Assembly (NCBI RefSeq): GCF_008831285.2
Contig: NC_045138.2
Location: 13,714,571-13,778,570, forward strand
Origin: Nymphaea colorata
Taxonomy: Eukaryota > Streptophyta > Magnoliopsida > Nymphaeales > Nymphaeaceae
DNA: 64,000 nt
Direction of reading: 5' to 3'
The notes under the pieces are model-generated. The model did not search any database. It had not been told where the DNA came from and was given only the letters and a program-made list of their open reading frames with translations. Positions 11,091 to 23,708 of the stretch are shown in pieces. Position 1 is the first letter of the stretch, and each line of letters opens with the position of its first letter. The position numbers and the translations under genes were made by a program.

Positions 11091-12473
11091 TGTTCTTCTC
11101 AAACCATGTAACCTAATGCAAGTTCGCTTTAGCACTTGTACAAGTAACCTTTCCTTAAAGCTCAGACAACATGAAAATACAGTCGTTTTCCACTCAGTTC
11201 TTCGAAGCTTTAAAAAAAATACAATTCCATGAGGTACATGGTTTCAAGTTTAAGTATGCTGACCACGTATGATTTGCTTCCATTAATGAGAGAAGGGAAC
11301 GGTGGACTTTAATTTCACGCTATTTATTTTCGGTCTCATGAAAGAAGTGGGCTCATGTTCAACAGTACGTTAATCCACATATATCCAAGTCGTGAATATT
11401 CTTGCACAATCTAAGCCGTTGAAGTATTCATTTTAAGGAAAATAAAAGTTGAATAAATTTGGATTTTATTATTTTTGGATCTGTCTTTTACCTGTCATTC
11501 AAAAAGGACCACTACTTTCTATCATTCTCTTAAATGTCAAATTAAAAAAAAAAAACATTAGATAATAAGACTATCAGAATGCATGTGATTTCGTCATAGA
11601 CAGTAATACTAAGGAAAATACTGATAACGTTTTATGTTTCTCCAATTAATGGAACTTCATATCAGAACTTTGTTTGGCAGTTTTTCTGAAACATATATAG
11701 CTCTTAATAAAGAACTAATCACAAACTAAAGTGTGTCTTTGTCAAATTAGAGGGAAATGCATTAGTATTCTTTTAGTCAAAACCGCGTGAAAACAAGTAA
11801 GGTTGCATGTTACGACACTTGCAAGTTAAGACAGAAAAAAACTAAGATTCCAATCCGTTCAAACCTATTTAAAACGGTGAAAGTCTGTTTGGGCGTGAAA
11901 CAGAGACGGCTGGTGTAAGCAGCTAGATTCGCTCTTATCTCTGTCAGGCAGTGAGAGACTAATATGAAAATTGAAAAGAAAATTGTATTCATTAGCGTAC
12001 GTTAAGCTATTGTGCAGTCTCACCCTGGTTGGATTTAGGGTTTATAGAAAACTAAGTAGGCTCGTTTAAGATCTGACCTGTTTATACATTATCTACCAGA
12101 TTTATATCATAGCCGAAACCCGAATGAACTTATGTAAGGTAACAAATTTTTAGAACCTAGTCCGAAAAGTACAGGTTCTAATAAAGGTCGGTCAGGAACT
12201 TGCTCGGTCACAACACTGATAAAACTAAATCAGGTTTTAGTAGCTTCTCTAATCATGTATGATTTTTCTACAGATTTTTTATTAAAGGTTCAAATTTGGC
12301 AGCCTGTAAACTTTCTAAGTCTTTTCTTAAGGTGCGTTTTCATTTTCCTACATTTTTGACTTTAGGATAGATTCCCATGGTCAATTTGTCGATAGACAAG
12401 TGGGTCTTGATTAATTAGCTTGAAAGAAAAGAAGTGCCAGCAATCTGATTAGCTTTTCCTTTATTAATTATAG

Positions 12474-12614
12474 AGGGTTGGCAAACGAGTCGAGTACGAG
12501 CTTTGCTGGGACAGCTCGTCTCGGGCATGTGCCAAGCAATATATATGAGTTGAGTCGAGTCTAGTCAAGCTGACTGAGCTAGAGCTCAACTCGGCTCATC
12601 ATGTGCAGCCCTAT
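12474..12614. mobile_element. Candidate small MITE inside the copy-B upstream segment
   Basis: GAGGGTTGGCAAACGAGTCGAG at the left and CTCGGCTCATCATGTGCAGCCC at the right are imperfect inverted ends around a segment rich in GAGCTC/GAGTCGAG words. I did not find the segment at the matching point of the D copy. No target-site duplication could be read, so the boundaries are tentative. Confidence 0.45.
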
Positions 12615-13279
12615 TTGCAATGTCTCTCATAAAATAAATTAGTTATAGTTAATCTGGGATCAGAGGTTCGTTCTGCATAAACAGCAGCATCCTAAAATGT
12701 AAAACAACTCACAAGAAGAAATACAAATGTTCCTCAGGCTTTACAGTTAAGTTATTCCATTAAGCATCCCGCTAGGGCTAGCTAGCTAGATTCTGTGTTT
12801 GTCCTAGATAGTAGGAAAATTAGTTTTTCCACTATTTGAGCAGTGCAGAACGGTGAAGTGACAGTGAGTCCCTTTGAACCCCCCACTTGAGCAAGAGGAG
12901 GAAGGCTAGCCCAGTCCTACTCGATCACGCTTCGTCGAACCTTCACTTGGGCAAACAGAAACAAACCAGAAGGAGATTTTGAACACACGACCAGCAGCCT
13001 ACTAGCCAGGCCAGCTCCATCCTTATCTGTGCTTACCTCTTACGGTTATGATGTTATATTTTTATATTACGCCACTCACAAAGTCAAAACTGTTAGAAAA
13101 TAGTAACAATAATGATAATAATAATAGTAATAGTCGTAATGGTTATGATCCTCCACGGCTTTGACCACCTGACACAACGCAAAATCTATGGAAAGTCAGA
13201 TAGCCCAGCCAGACATGCCGTGTTTTAATGATGTGCAATCCCATGTGAGCAGGGTGCTTCAATTCTACACTTGGAGTAC

Positions 13280-13286
13280 TATAAAG
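13280..13286 (+). promoter_or_regulatory. TATA box of Root_cap copy B
   Basis: TATAAAG lies about 118 bases before the ATG at 13404, just after the conserved upstream block GTGCTTCAATTCTACAC shared with copies C and D. Confidence 0.75.
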
Positions 13287-13403
13287 TAAACAGACCCACA
13301 AGCTTCAACCATGCAACACACCGCATCCCCAACCCATTCGCTTGAAAGGGACCAAAGCATCTAACCACAGATATCCTCTCTTCCTGTTCGATTTTCAAGA
13401 AAC

Positions 13404-14222
13404 ATGGCTTCCACTAAGCCGTGGTCTGCTCCTTTGATCTTCCTTCTCCCGCTCCTCTGCTTAGAGTTGGCCGCTGCAACTGTAGTCATAAAGCCAGACA
13501 AGAACGTCACTTTGCCCAAAATTGTGAAGTGCACGGTTAAGCAGTACAAACTTTGCTACTCCATCCCTTTAAGCTGCCCCATTGCCTGCCCCAAAACTTG
13601 CAAAGTGGATTGCACAATCTGCAAGGCTGTTTGCGGTAACTATCCTTACTGCCCTAATTTTCTTCATAAAAAAATCCATTACTTTGGCTGGCGCCCCAAG
13701 TGAGACCAGACCCATCATCGTTCACAAAATCTGGTCTCATGCTCTTTATTTTTCCCCATATGGTCGTCTGCACTTCTATACAGTTCCTGAGTAGCCGACG
13801 CTCTGTTTTACACCTTACCCATGCACCTGACGACTTGACCCTTACTTTTGTGGTTTTCAATGGGTTGAAAAAGATTAGATAAGCCCAACCTAAACGAGGA
13901 ACGTCTGACATGCACTTTACTCGACCATTAGTTGATGTGTTCCTAATATTAATTCCCTTTATCTGATCTGCAGATTGCGATAGGCCTGGTGCAGTGTGCG
14001 AGGATCCGCGTTTCGTGGGTGGGGATGGAATCACCTTCTACTTCCACGGCAAGAAGGACAAGGACTTCTGCTTGGTCACTGACACCAACCTCCACATCAA
14101 TGGCCACTTCATTGGCAGGAGAGGCGATGGCATGAAACGCGACTTCACTTGGGTTCAATCGATTGGAGTCCTCTTCGGCACTCACAAACTCTTCGTTGGT
14201 GCCAAGAAGGTATACACCATTC

Positions 14223-14253
<31 letters not shown>

Positions 14254-14904
14254 CTTCAAGTGATCATGGAGGTTCATGAGTTCAATGGATAGTACTTGAA
14301 GGCATTTCCGAACTTGATGAAGCCATGTTATGTCATCCTGATAAGTTAGTGACAACTATAGGTCGCTCGATGGGACGACGCGGTTGATCAACTGGTCATT
14401 GGTTTCGACGGCGAGCCCCTCTCACTTCCTACCACAGAGAACGCCGAGTGGACGGCCGCCGACTCTTCCCTCACCATCACTCGCTCCGGCTCAACCACCA
14501 ATGAAGTAGTGCTGGAGGCACCCAACAACTTCAGGATCGCGGCCAAGGTGGTTTACATCACCAAGCAGGACTCTAAGGTCCATCGCTACGGCATCCCCGA
14601 CGACAATTGCTTCGCTCACCTGGACTTGGCCTTCAGGTTCTACTCTCTCACTGGCAGCGTCAACGGCGTGCTGGGCCAGACCTATGCGGATAACTACAAG
14701 AGCCGAGCCAAGATTGGCCTGAAGATGCCCGTCTTGGGCGGCGATCGCGAGTTTTCCTCGTCCGGACTTTTCACCACCGACTGCGCTGTGGCAAGGTTCA
14801 AGGGAGTCGAGCCCAGCAGTGTGGAGGGTGCGATACTGGAGAATGATGGGGATTTGAAGTGCAAGACTGGCTTCGATGGCCGCGGCATGATCTGCAAGAA
14901 GTGA
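13404..14904 (+). CDS. Root_cap / LEA-related secreted protein, copy B
   Basis: Exons are 13404-13635, 13974-14209 and 14362-14904, all GT-AG, in phase, giving 336 residues. The start MASTKPWSAP opens a signal peptide (hydrophobic core LIFLLPLLCLELAAA, cleavage near residue 25). Exon 1 continues with a Cys-rich segment (CPIACPKTCKVDC, then CKAVC). Exon 2 begins CDRPGAVCEDPRF and holds GGDGITFYFHGKKDKDFC. Exon 3 holds the Root_cap domain (PF06830 type), with FAHLDLAFRFYSLTG and VNGVLGQTY, and ends GRGMICKK. Family members are known from root caps and as LEA-related Arabidopsis proteins; their biochemical role is unknown, and secretion to the wall or mucilage is inferred from the signal peptide. 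The TATA box is at 13280. Intron 2 contains a CT microsatellite. The gene faces its paralogue C, and homology continues past both stop codons. Confidence 0.92.
14226..14253 (+). repeat. (CT)n microsatellite in intron 2 of copy B
   Basis: An uninterrupted CT run sits within the 152-nt intron 2. The matching 100-nt intron of copy C has only a short interrupted run, which explains much of the length difference between the two introns. Confidence 0.9.
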
Positions 14905-15239
14905 AAAGATTATCACCTTCAAATAGCTGGTTGTTGAGCAGTCCTTTCAATAATGTGTTTCTCGATCGTGTTTTGGTTTACCCATGTCATGTGGAAATAA
15001 ACAGGAAAGGGATAATAAGGCGCCGAGGGAACACCTCTGCCGTTTCTTTCCTGCTTGAATGTGTGTTGGATTTCTTTGTTTTTCCTTCGACTGTTTTTTC
15101 GTTGTCAAAAGATTTGGCTGCTGCTTCTGTGCTTAGTGATTGATCTACACTTGGGTTTTCAATGAAACAAAGGACTGTTCGACTTATATGCTGACTTTCA
15201 ACCTATAGAGTTTGATGACTGTAGCAATTGTACGCCAAA

Positions 15240-18130
15240 CTAGATCTTAAGGCACGTGAATGGGAATGGAAATTTCCATTTACTCTTTCAAACAATATTC
15301 AATCCATGGTATCCTTTGTGGAGGTACAATGCTATATGAATAACGACAATAAGAAGTATTCTTACAAAAATAGGTTAACATTTCCCTGTTTTTTGTTGTC
15401 TGCCGACCAAATTATACTGGTGGAAGCCGGAAGGTTTTCTTCATATATGTTGTAGAGAAGGGAGTTTCTAAGAAATGATTTCTGTCTCGATGTTTCTCTT
15501 TCCATGTACTGAAGTTCCCTCACCTTTTTCTTCCAGATTTTCCAATGCTTCTCCCTCATATGCAACTCTTAAATAAGACTATCTAAAACTCTGTCATGCA
15601 ACAATAACTGACCTAGACCTGTCCAAAAACTTATTGAAAGGCAACACCAGATGCTTCTAGCTGGAATTTAATTTAGGTACATGAATCAATTCACCAACAA
15701 AGAAACCTCAAACTGAAAGTGACAACTAGAGAACTTTGAATGACATAGTTACCTAAATTGCTTTTTAAGACATTGATATATGGAAAGAGCTGTGTTGATT
15801 GATCTAGTTTTCTCATGTGCACAAGATAAATGTCAATCACCAAACATTGTGCTCCTTAATAACAACTCCTTAACTTAAGGCGATACGATTAATTGATTTG
15901 ATAGTTGAAAAAAGAAAAAGAAAAACTAGTTTCGAGTCTGCTACAACAATGAATCGCAAGAAAACAACTGATTTAGCGTCTGCCAAATTAATCTGACAGA
16001 CTTAAAAAGGCTATGTTTTAGTGCTCTCATCTTCTGAACTGCTTGACCGGCTCAGAGTCTTTGTAATTGACCCAATGCTACCGGCTGCTCTGATCATGCC
16101 TCTACCATGTGACAAATTAGGTCAACGGAACACTTAACTCGCTTCTTGTGTTACAGATTTTATTTGGTCTCGAGACTGCATTCATAAATAAAAGAAAAAA
16201 GAGGTTGAAACTATTGTGTGTCAAATCTGAAAGGGTTATGTGTCTCTGTTTTTGCCAATTAGCAAGAAGTTAACAGAAATAGAAGGCCCGAGCCAATCAT
16301 GGAAAAGGTATATATTTGTCCAAAAAGAGAAAGGAAAAAAAAAACGGCAAATTATGGAATAAACAAGCTTACAGGAAATCGATGCTTTAAAATCTGGTGT
16401 TTGAAATTCGTGCAAGAGATCACGCCAAATACGTCCTCGCAAACTCGTCCGCTCAACCAGTAACCAGTGATACCAATCACTGATTCACTGACCTTGCGTG
16501 AACGTCACTAAATTCAAACGCTCACTGTTGATATTTAATATCTCCCACAGGTATTCCACTTTGTCGTTACGTTTTGCATCCCAAGGAGCAAGGGAGGACA
16601 TACATGAAGGGAAGAGACCTGGTCCTTAGAGCGTGCCGAAACTAGTTGTGGGTTTGTGGTGGGCAGTTGCCCACACAGACCCATATAACTTATTTTATTT
16701 CCACACTAGTGCTTAAACATAATTTACTTTATTACACGTTGGTGCCCCTAAATTTAATTACACTTTCTTATATTAGTGCACCTTGGTCACAATTTTTTTT
16801 TTTTGTCCCTGTCTTTAGAGCTTGCCCCTACCATCTCTTTCTTTCAGAAAGGAACTGAAGACAAGGACCTAAAGGTGCAGCTCTCCGAGTAAAGCTGGTA
16901 GAAAGTATGTAACAAGTTCCAAAAAGTTTCCTCACAAAACCTTGACATGGTGATGTTACAGAAAAAGAATTGCTTACTTAGTTTACAAACCAACAGAAAT
17001 TATATTTTGACCAAAATTTTACCATGCTTGTGGTTCTTTGATCAATTAATTGGTATGATATGTATCCAAAGAAATTAACTTAATTTATTCCGGTGACGGA
17101 ATCCACAACCCAGTAGGCAATTATATTTCGTAACACAATCCATGCACGTGCCTCTTTGGGAATTCCAACTTGAGACTGAACTTTCTTTTGCTCAATCCAT
17201 TGAACTTTGAATTGTTTATTTCTTGACAATTTTTTTTCCTTTAATGCCTATTATTCAAAGTTCAAGTTGTCATTCGGTTAATTGATTTGAGATTGTTGCG
17301 TTGAAGAGCTATTGTTAATTGCTAGGAGCTACATCTCAGGGTGTTGTCGCTTTTGGTGAGGTGTAGGAGAGTTAATTGTTCTATAACAACAATTTTAGGA
17401 AGTCGTACTTAAAGTTACATGAAAAGGGTAAAATCTATTATAAATTTATATACAGTGGATATAGGTTTACTAAATCTGGAAGAAAAAAAAATTATATTAA
17501 TGGGAAAATATGATACTTGGAGAGAGAGAGAGAAACAGAGAGGCAGAATCCCCCTTACTTGCGTTAGATCCACCTGAGAATTAATGAGAAACACAGCGTT
17601 TGGGGAGAAATAGACAGAGAGAGAATTCGTCTTTTGAAAACTCAAATATGGTTTGGATATACAAAAAAAAAAAAAAGGAACCTCCTTGTGTCTGCCAGGG
17701 TGCCATTTGAACGATGAAACAATGTATGGAGGATGCAATGCAAGAGACGGACAACACTAAAAGGGGTAATCATTCCCATTCATTAAAAACCTATCTTTTC
17801 AGTACTGGTTATTTTTTATTTATTGCAATGCATTCGCCAGACAGTAACACTGTTTCGAATCCAAGAATGCCACATTTTCGAATCCAAGAAGAGTAATAGA
17901 TGTGACGATTCACAAAGTATGTACTGGTAATATGGCAAATGAAGATTCACAAAGTATGTACTAGTAATATGGCAAATTTGACATTAATCCCTTCGGGGAA
18001 TCATGAGTTATGGAATATTGATTTATTGGCTCGCGCCTTACCTGCCTTCCTTGGTCGTCTATCCCGGTTTGGACAAACCATGCATGCACTTAATCCATGA
18101 AGACGGCGCCAGCTATCTGCTCTCAGATTT
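15240..18130. other. Spacer between convergent copies B and C, no supported gene
   Basis: Homology between the 3' flanks of B and C extends to roughly 15230 and 18135. The stretch between is AT-rich without a recognisable gene. It contains a two-unit 37-bp repeat at 17907 and a short A/G-rich low-complexity tract at 17520-17600. Confidence 0.5.
17907..17978 (+). repeat. Two-unit 37-bp direct repeat
   Basis: GATTCACAAAGTATGTACT followed by GGTAATATGGCAAAT begins at 17907 and recurs at 17944 with one obvious substitution (ACTGG to ACTAG). Confidence 0.85.
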
Positions 18131-18449
18131 CATACGTAATTGTTTTATATAATCTTCAAATTCATTAGATTGGAAGACAAGCTATAAGTCGAACAGCCCT
18201 CTGTTCCTGTGAAACCCAAAGTGGGGAGAGTCCACAGAAGCTGCACTCTGATCTTTTTGACAACAAACCAACGGTTGGAAAAGAAAAATTAAAGAAGACG
18301 AAGGAAACACACAGACAATCAGGAAAGGCGCCATAGGAGTTTCCCCGGCGGCATTCTCCCCCCTTCCTGTTTATTTCGACATGCAAGAACCAAAGCAAAC
18401 ACGTTATCCAAAGGACTGCTTTACTTTAGCTATCGGATGGTGATTTTCT

Positions 18450-19893
18450 TCACTTCTTGCAGATCATGCCACGGCCATTGAAGCCAGTCTTGCACTTCAA
18501 ATCCCCATCATCGCTCACTACCGCACCCTCCACGCTGCTCGGCACGACTCCCCTGAACCTCGCCACGGCGCAGTCGGTGGTGAAGAGTCCCGACGACGCG
18601 AACTCGCGATCGCCGCCCAAGACAGGCATCTTCAGGCCAATCTTGGCTCGGCTCTCGTAGTTATCCGCGTAGGTCTGGCCCAGCACGCCGCTCACGCTGC
18701 CAGTGAGAGCGTAGAACCTGAAGCCCAAATCGAGGTGAGCGAAGCAGTCGTCGTCTCTGATGCCGTAGCGATGGACCATGGAGTCCTGCTTGGTGATGGG
18801 AACCACCTTGGCCGCGATCTTGAAGTTGTTGGGTGCCTGCAACACCACTTCATTGGTGGTTGAGCCGGAGCGAGTGATGGTGAGGGAAGAGTCGGCGGCC
18901 GTCCATTCGGCGTTCTCTGTGATGGCAAGAGAGACGGGCTCGCCGTCGAATGCAATGGCCAGTTGATCAACCGCATCGTCCCATTGAGCGACCTGTAATT
19001 ATCAGTATCAGATACAAACCTGAACCTCCTTGATCACTTGAAGTGGGGAGAGAGATCAGAGAGAGGTAGAAAGGAAGGAGAATGGTGTATACCTTCTTGG
19101 CGCCAAGGAAGAGTTTGTGAGTGCCGAAGAGGACGCCAATGGATTGAACCCAAGTGAAGTCGCGCTTCATGCCATCGCCTCTCCTGCCGATGAAGTGGCC
19201 GTTGATGTGGAGGTTGGTATCGGTGACCAAGCAGAAGTCCTTGTCCTTCTTGCCGTGGAAGTAGAAGGTGATGCCATCACCACCCACGAATTGGGGATCA
19301 TTGCAGATGGCTCCAGGCTTATTACAATCTGCAGATCAGGTGAAGCGAATCATTGGGCCAATGTTTCTGAAATAATAATACATGTTCCTGTTCTGTTGTT
19401 CGACAACGGGCTAATAATATTCTGATCTCTTGCATCCCATCGAAAAGTGAAAACCTCAAACGCCGGAAAAACAAATCCTCTCGTTTTAACTTTTAGAACT
19501 GCGTAGAGCTGATGAGTGTAAGAGGAAAATAAAAATCATGTGACCATTGTTTCCTGAAATTTGCTGTCGAAGTGTGGCATCGGAGTAGTTAATTAATTTT
19601 CCAAAAAAAAAAAGGAAGGAAACGGGAACGGACAGTTACTTACGGCAAACAGGCTTGCATATTTCACAATCTACTTTGCAAGATCTGGGGCAGGCAGTGG
19701 GGCAGGTGAAAGGGATCCAGTAGCAAGTCGGGAACTTCTTATTCCTGCACCTCACAGTCTTGGGCACCTTCCCTTCTGGGTCTTCAACTTTCGGCTCCAC
19801 ATCATCTGCGTTTGCAGCTGCGAACTCTAAGCTGACAGAGCAAAGGAGCAGGAGAAGGATGAGTGGCGCAGCCCAGGTCTTAGTCGAGGCCAT
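18450..19893 (-). CDS. Root_cap / LEA-related secreted protein, copy C
   Basis: Exons on the minus strand are 19893-19644, 19328-19093 and 18992-18450, GT-AG, in phase, giving 342 residues. I chose the ATG at 19891-19893 (MASTKTWAAP) over an upstream in-frame ATG because it matches the start of copy B and begins a standard signal peptide (LILLLLLCSVSLEFAAA). The mature N-terminus has an acidic stretch (DDVEPKVEDPEGK) absent from B, then the Cys-rich segment CPTACPRSCKVDC and CKPVC. Exon 2 (236 nt) and exon 3 (543 nt) have exactly the lengths seen in B. Exon 3 carries the Root_cap domain with FAHLDLGFRFYALTG and ends GRGMICKK. The biochemical role of the family is unknown; secretion is inferred. 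The copy is inverted relative to A and B and shares upstream and downstream flanks with B. Confidence 0.92.
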
Positions 19894-19959
19894 GTTTCCT
19901 GAAATAAGCAATGAGTTGGTTGGGGATGCGGTGTGATGAAGTCCCAAAGCTTGTGGGTC

Positions 19960-19967
19960 TATTTATA
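19960..19967 (-). promoter_or_regulatory. TATA box of Root_cap copy C
   Basis: On the minus strand the sequence reads TCACTATAAATAGACCC, about 70 bases before the ATG at 19893. The same surrounding words (AATCACTAyAAATAGAC) recur at the orphan promoter near 27947. Confidence 0.8.
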
Positions 19968-22335
19968 GTGATTGAGGTGTAGAATCGAAGCACCCAACCC
20001 ATGGGTTTGCACCTCAATGAAACGACATACCTGTCTCCGGGAGATACTAAAAAAATAGAGAGAAAAAAAAAACAAGTGCCTAGATTCTGTTGTTGATCAA
20101 TGAAGTTTTATTAGTCCAGAACATGCCAAAACCGTGGGCGATCTATAACTATTCTTCTTATCATTATCATTGCATGTTTTTTTTAAAGCATGCAATCTGA
20201 GGAGACACTCAGAAAAAAAGAAAATCTACCATTACTGAGGAGGGAAAACGTCAGCAAAAAAGTTAAAACCGTCAATTATACATATACTGACTTCCTTCTG
20301 TTGTTATATCTAACCGTGCACCTTCTCTTCACAGGTCTTGTTTCAAAGATGAGTGTTAAAAGTCACTCACTCAGTCTTCGGATGGAAGGAAGCAACCATG
20401 ATTGTGTCTTTGACGGTACGCGGTTCGACTCCCTTGAGCGTTGGCCTTTGCTTAATGCTAAGGCGACTATAAGACCTTGAAATGGGGTCCTAGTCTTGGG
20501 GTTTTACACCGCCAGCTATTCCAGTGCTGTTTTCTGAAGTTGCTAAACTTAAATATCCGATTTTGTCGCAAAAAGATTTTGAAACAATGAAATGTTAGAA
20601 GCCGCCCCATTCAATATATATTGAATCAGTTTTAAAACCGGCAGGAGTGATCCAACTAAGACTATTACGTGTAGAGTTTGACCATTTAGGTCACATCAAT
20701 ATGTTCGTGATATTTTATTTTCTAAAAAATTAAAAAATAATTTTTAGTTCATCATCACTCCATATCATAATTTGGTTCGTAGTTGAAAGTGACTTTAAAA
20801 ACCAGATTCATGTTGAATTTGGATTGAGAATTTAAGAGTTAGATTCGGACATGGTATAGAGTCTATAGACTTCCCTTGGTTTCCATTTGAATATGAAACC
20901 GAATATGAATATATGAACATCTGATCATCATGATCAAATCAAATATGATAAAAGGCATAGTTGATGAATCCAATCCATTGACATCTCAATGTAGAGCTAA
21001 GTAAGGACCATTCAAAAGGCATAGTTGATGAATCCAATCCATTGATATCTCAATGTAGAGCTAAGTAAGGACCATTCAAAAGGCATAGTTGATGAATCCA
21101 ATCCATTGATACCTCAATGTAGAGCTAAGTAAGGACCATTCACGAGTTTTCTAGATTTTAGGTCGCGGCTGTGCTCCAATTCTCTCCCACATTAATTGTC
21201 GTAGTTTTTTGCGAGACGAAGAAAACGTACATTATTTCATCAAAATGACTTCAATTAAATTTAGCACATTCGTTAATTGCTTTACGACGCAACCAGCAAC
21301 ACAAATCAGATAATTCTTTTAAATGATCAATCTATCTCGGCGTTACTGTGACCAGTTCAACACAATTTTCATTAGCTTTGAAGACATAAGGTTCCAGTGA
21401 TCTTCCTCGGGAAGTGGGAGTGGTGATGACAGGACTTTTCAGTTAAGTCAACTACATATAATAAAACACCGACGGTATGCCAAGTAAAGCTAATCAGATC
21501 AGATTGCTGGCACTTCATTTTTCTTTTTGTTTTCCGCTAGATCGAGAATATTATCAGCATGGAAATCCGTCACAAAGTTAACAAGTAGGAAAATGAACAC
21601 GCGCCTTGAGAAAAATTCACCACAACTTTAGACTGCCATTTTTTAATCTGTTACAATGTGACCCATTCCTGCAATCTTCCCTTTTCTTCCTCTGTTTTCA
21701 ATGGTGTTCTGCTTCTATAGAGATGTGAACTTTTGTTGCTTTGAGGAATAGAAAACATTATCAGCAGTTTCTTTTTTAAAGATATTACCTTCTGTCACTT
21801 TCACCGTCATAGACTCTTCTTTCAGTGTTTTTATGTTTCTCTTTACTTCAGATTGTTATTTGACATTTTTCATGAAAGGTACGGTCTTCTTTTTTTAACC
21901 AAATAAAAAAAATGAAAAGAAGAAGTCATTTTTTCTTTTTCGAAACATGGCCCATAGACCCCAAAAAAAAATCAGGAAAGAAATAGCATGCAATCTTTGT
22001 TTTTCCTTAAGGAGGATATTTCAACGGCTTAGATTGTCCATGAATCGTATCTTGGATACCGATTACTATGTTAAACATAAGACGCGTGGACTTCTTTCAC
22101 GAGACGGCCAATAAATAGAGTGAATCTCTAGTAAATATTCGAACAAGGGGACGGAATTGTGACCAGCATACTTAAAACTTCAAACTATATACGTACCTTC
22201 CGAAATTGTATTTTTCTTTAAGCTTCAATGAACTTAATTAATGGAAGATGATATTTTCGGGTTCTCTAAGCTTTAAGGAAAGGTTACCTGTACCAAAGTT
22301 AAAGCGAACTTGCACTAAATAACATGATTTCAGAA
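19968..22335 (-). repeat. Segmental duplication unit upstream of copy C (inverted)
   Basis: This is the reverse-complement counterpart of 11095-13300. Matching blocks include the complement of AAGTTCGCTTTA-CCTTTCCTTAAAG at 22265-22325, the complement of GCCAGCAATCTGATC near 21495 and the promoter block near 19985. The three-unit 64-bp tandem repeat at 20951-21142 lies inside it and was not seen at the equivalent place of the B or D copies. Confidence 0.75.
20951..21142 (+). repeat. Three tandem 64-bp units
   Basis: Units start at 20951, 21015 and 21079 with AAAGGCATAGTTGATGAATC and end AAGGACCATTC. The period is exactly 64 and only a few substitutions separate units (CATTGACATCTC, CATTGATATCTC, CATTGATACCTC), so the amplification is recent. 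It has no coding capacity. Confidence 0.95.
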
Positions 22336-23417
22336 GTTCTTATTTAAATACACTTATTAGGCATCTTTAACTAAAAGCTCTAAGCAAACCCCCCACCCCC
22401 TCCACCCAACCAAATTTTTATTTTTATTTTTATTTTTTTTGAAAGAAACAATCTGTGCTGCTTTTGCTTTCTACTTGTGCTTCTTCTAAGTGCTTTATTA
22501 TTTACAAGTAAAGTTTCTTCCACCCCCTTCTCCTTCATCTTCTGCTTTCTTCACACCTCATGCGTCCCTTCGCCCACACGGCTCTCTCTGATTAATATGT
22601 TTGACTCCAACACGTGATTGGATACCAATATAAGATAAGGGATACATATTGGATCGTTTAAGGGATCATGTTTTGTTTTCTGTAAGGGATCCAAGTGCAT
22701 GCGATTGATATTGCCTACCCGGACGTTATTTGGTTTTCCAATTTGGATATATGACGGTACGCACAAGTTTGTGTCTCCAAGAGTTAGATGTCTTCGACAT
22801 CCACCTGAAAAGCTTTTAGAAATGTAGCATCTGCATTTCAGAATTTCGTCAACCATTCTGTATATACTCGTTCTAACCATTTATTAAATTATGACGCCTT
22901 GACAAAAAAAAAATCCCTCTAATTTTGATGTATTTACAAAAAAAAAACATACTTAATTTGGAACATTATAAGTAAGATTTAACGACGCAAAATCGCACTG
23001 CTTACAGTTTTTGACTAATAGCAACGGCCAGCCTTTTGGCAAGAGAATCGGAACTTTCACTATCTCAACTGCTATGCTAGTGGAGAGGATGAGTTATTAT
23101 TGACTTTTTAAGTAACGCAGGGACTGCTTGATAAAAGTCTTTTCTTGTACTCAGAATGAAAAACTTGAAATTAATCTATCTCTTACGTGTTCTATGGTGG
23201 CTTGAATTTCTCCATCGAGAGGAAGCAGTTGCAATATTTCTCCTACGTCGGAATGAATCATCTCGCGGCCGGACTTGTCTTTTCAGTCAAACTACACTTT
23301 TCAGTCAAAACTACACAATCCGGTGCTTAACTTCCATGTTAATTTGCTTTTTAAACCGGCTTCCATTTCCACGTTTAGATCATCCTATAATACCCAACCT
23401 AACTTACAGGAACAATT
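22336..23417. other. Intergenic, no supported gene
   Basis: T-rich and AT-rich spacer. Frames at 22551-22880 (-) and 23156-23467 (+) show no recognisable motif, and the latter runs into the MITE. Confidence 0.4.
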
Positions 23418-23708
23418 TAAGGGTGGGCATCGGCCCGGCCCTGCCCGATAGTCCGAGTCTCGGCTAGGCTCGGCCCATTTAAAATTAAAAAATAATTTTT
23501 TAATTATAAAATAAATTTTTAAATATAAAATATATTTATTAATAATAAATATATATTATTAAAACAACAAAAATTTAAAGAAAAATATTTTTTTAATTTA
23601 AACGGGCTGGACCGAGCTGACCCGGGCCGGCTTATCGGGCCCGGGCTTGATTTTTCCCAGTCCAAGCCTGGGCCCAATCGCTGGTCCAGCAGGACGCCCA
23701 GCCTTTTA
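23418..23708 (+). mobile_element. hAT-type MITE, copy 3
   Basis: The left end TAAGGGTGGGCATCGGCCCGG is the best-preserved terminus of the family here. The A/T-only core and the right arm (ACGGGCTGGACCGAGCTGACC) follow in the same order as copy 4. The right end GCCCAGCCTTTTA is degenerate. The flanking octamers do not match, so the target-site duplication is lost. Confidence 0.8.

Larger units (their letters stand above)
11095..13300 (+). repeat. Segmental duplication unit upstream of copy B
   Basis: This stretch shares ordered blocks with 19960-22330 (inverted) and 25975-27990 (same orientation). At the left end all have a CCTTTCCTTAAAG-type block (11150, complement near 22275, 26010). In the middle they share GAAGTGCCAGCAATCTGAT (12433, complement near 21495, 27068). 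At the promoter they share GTGCTTCAATTCTACAC (13254, complement near 19985, 27926). The blocks keep order and approximate spacing but have diverged by substitutions and indels. The unit ends at the TATA box of copy B. Confidence 0.8.
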
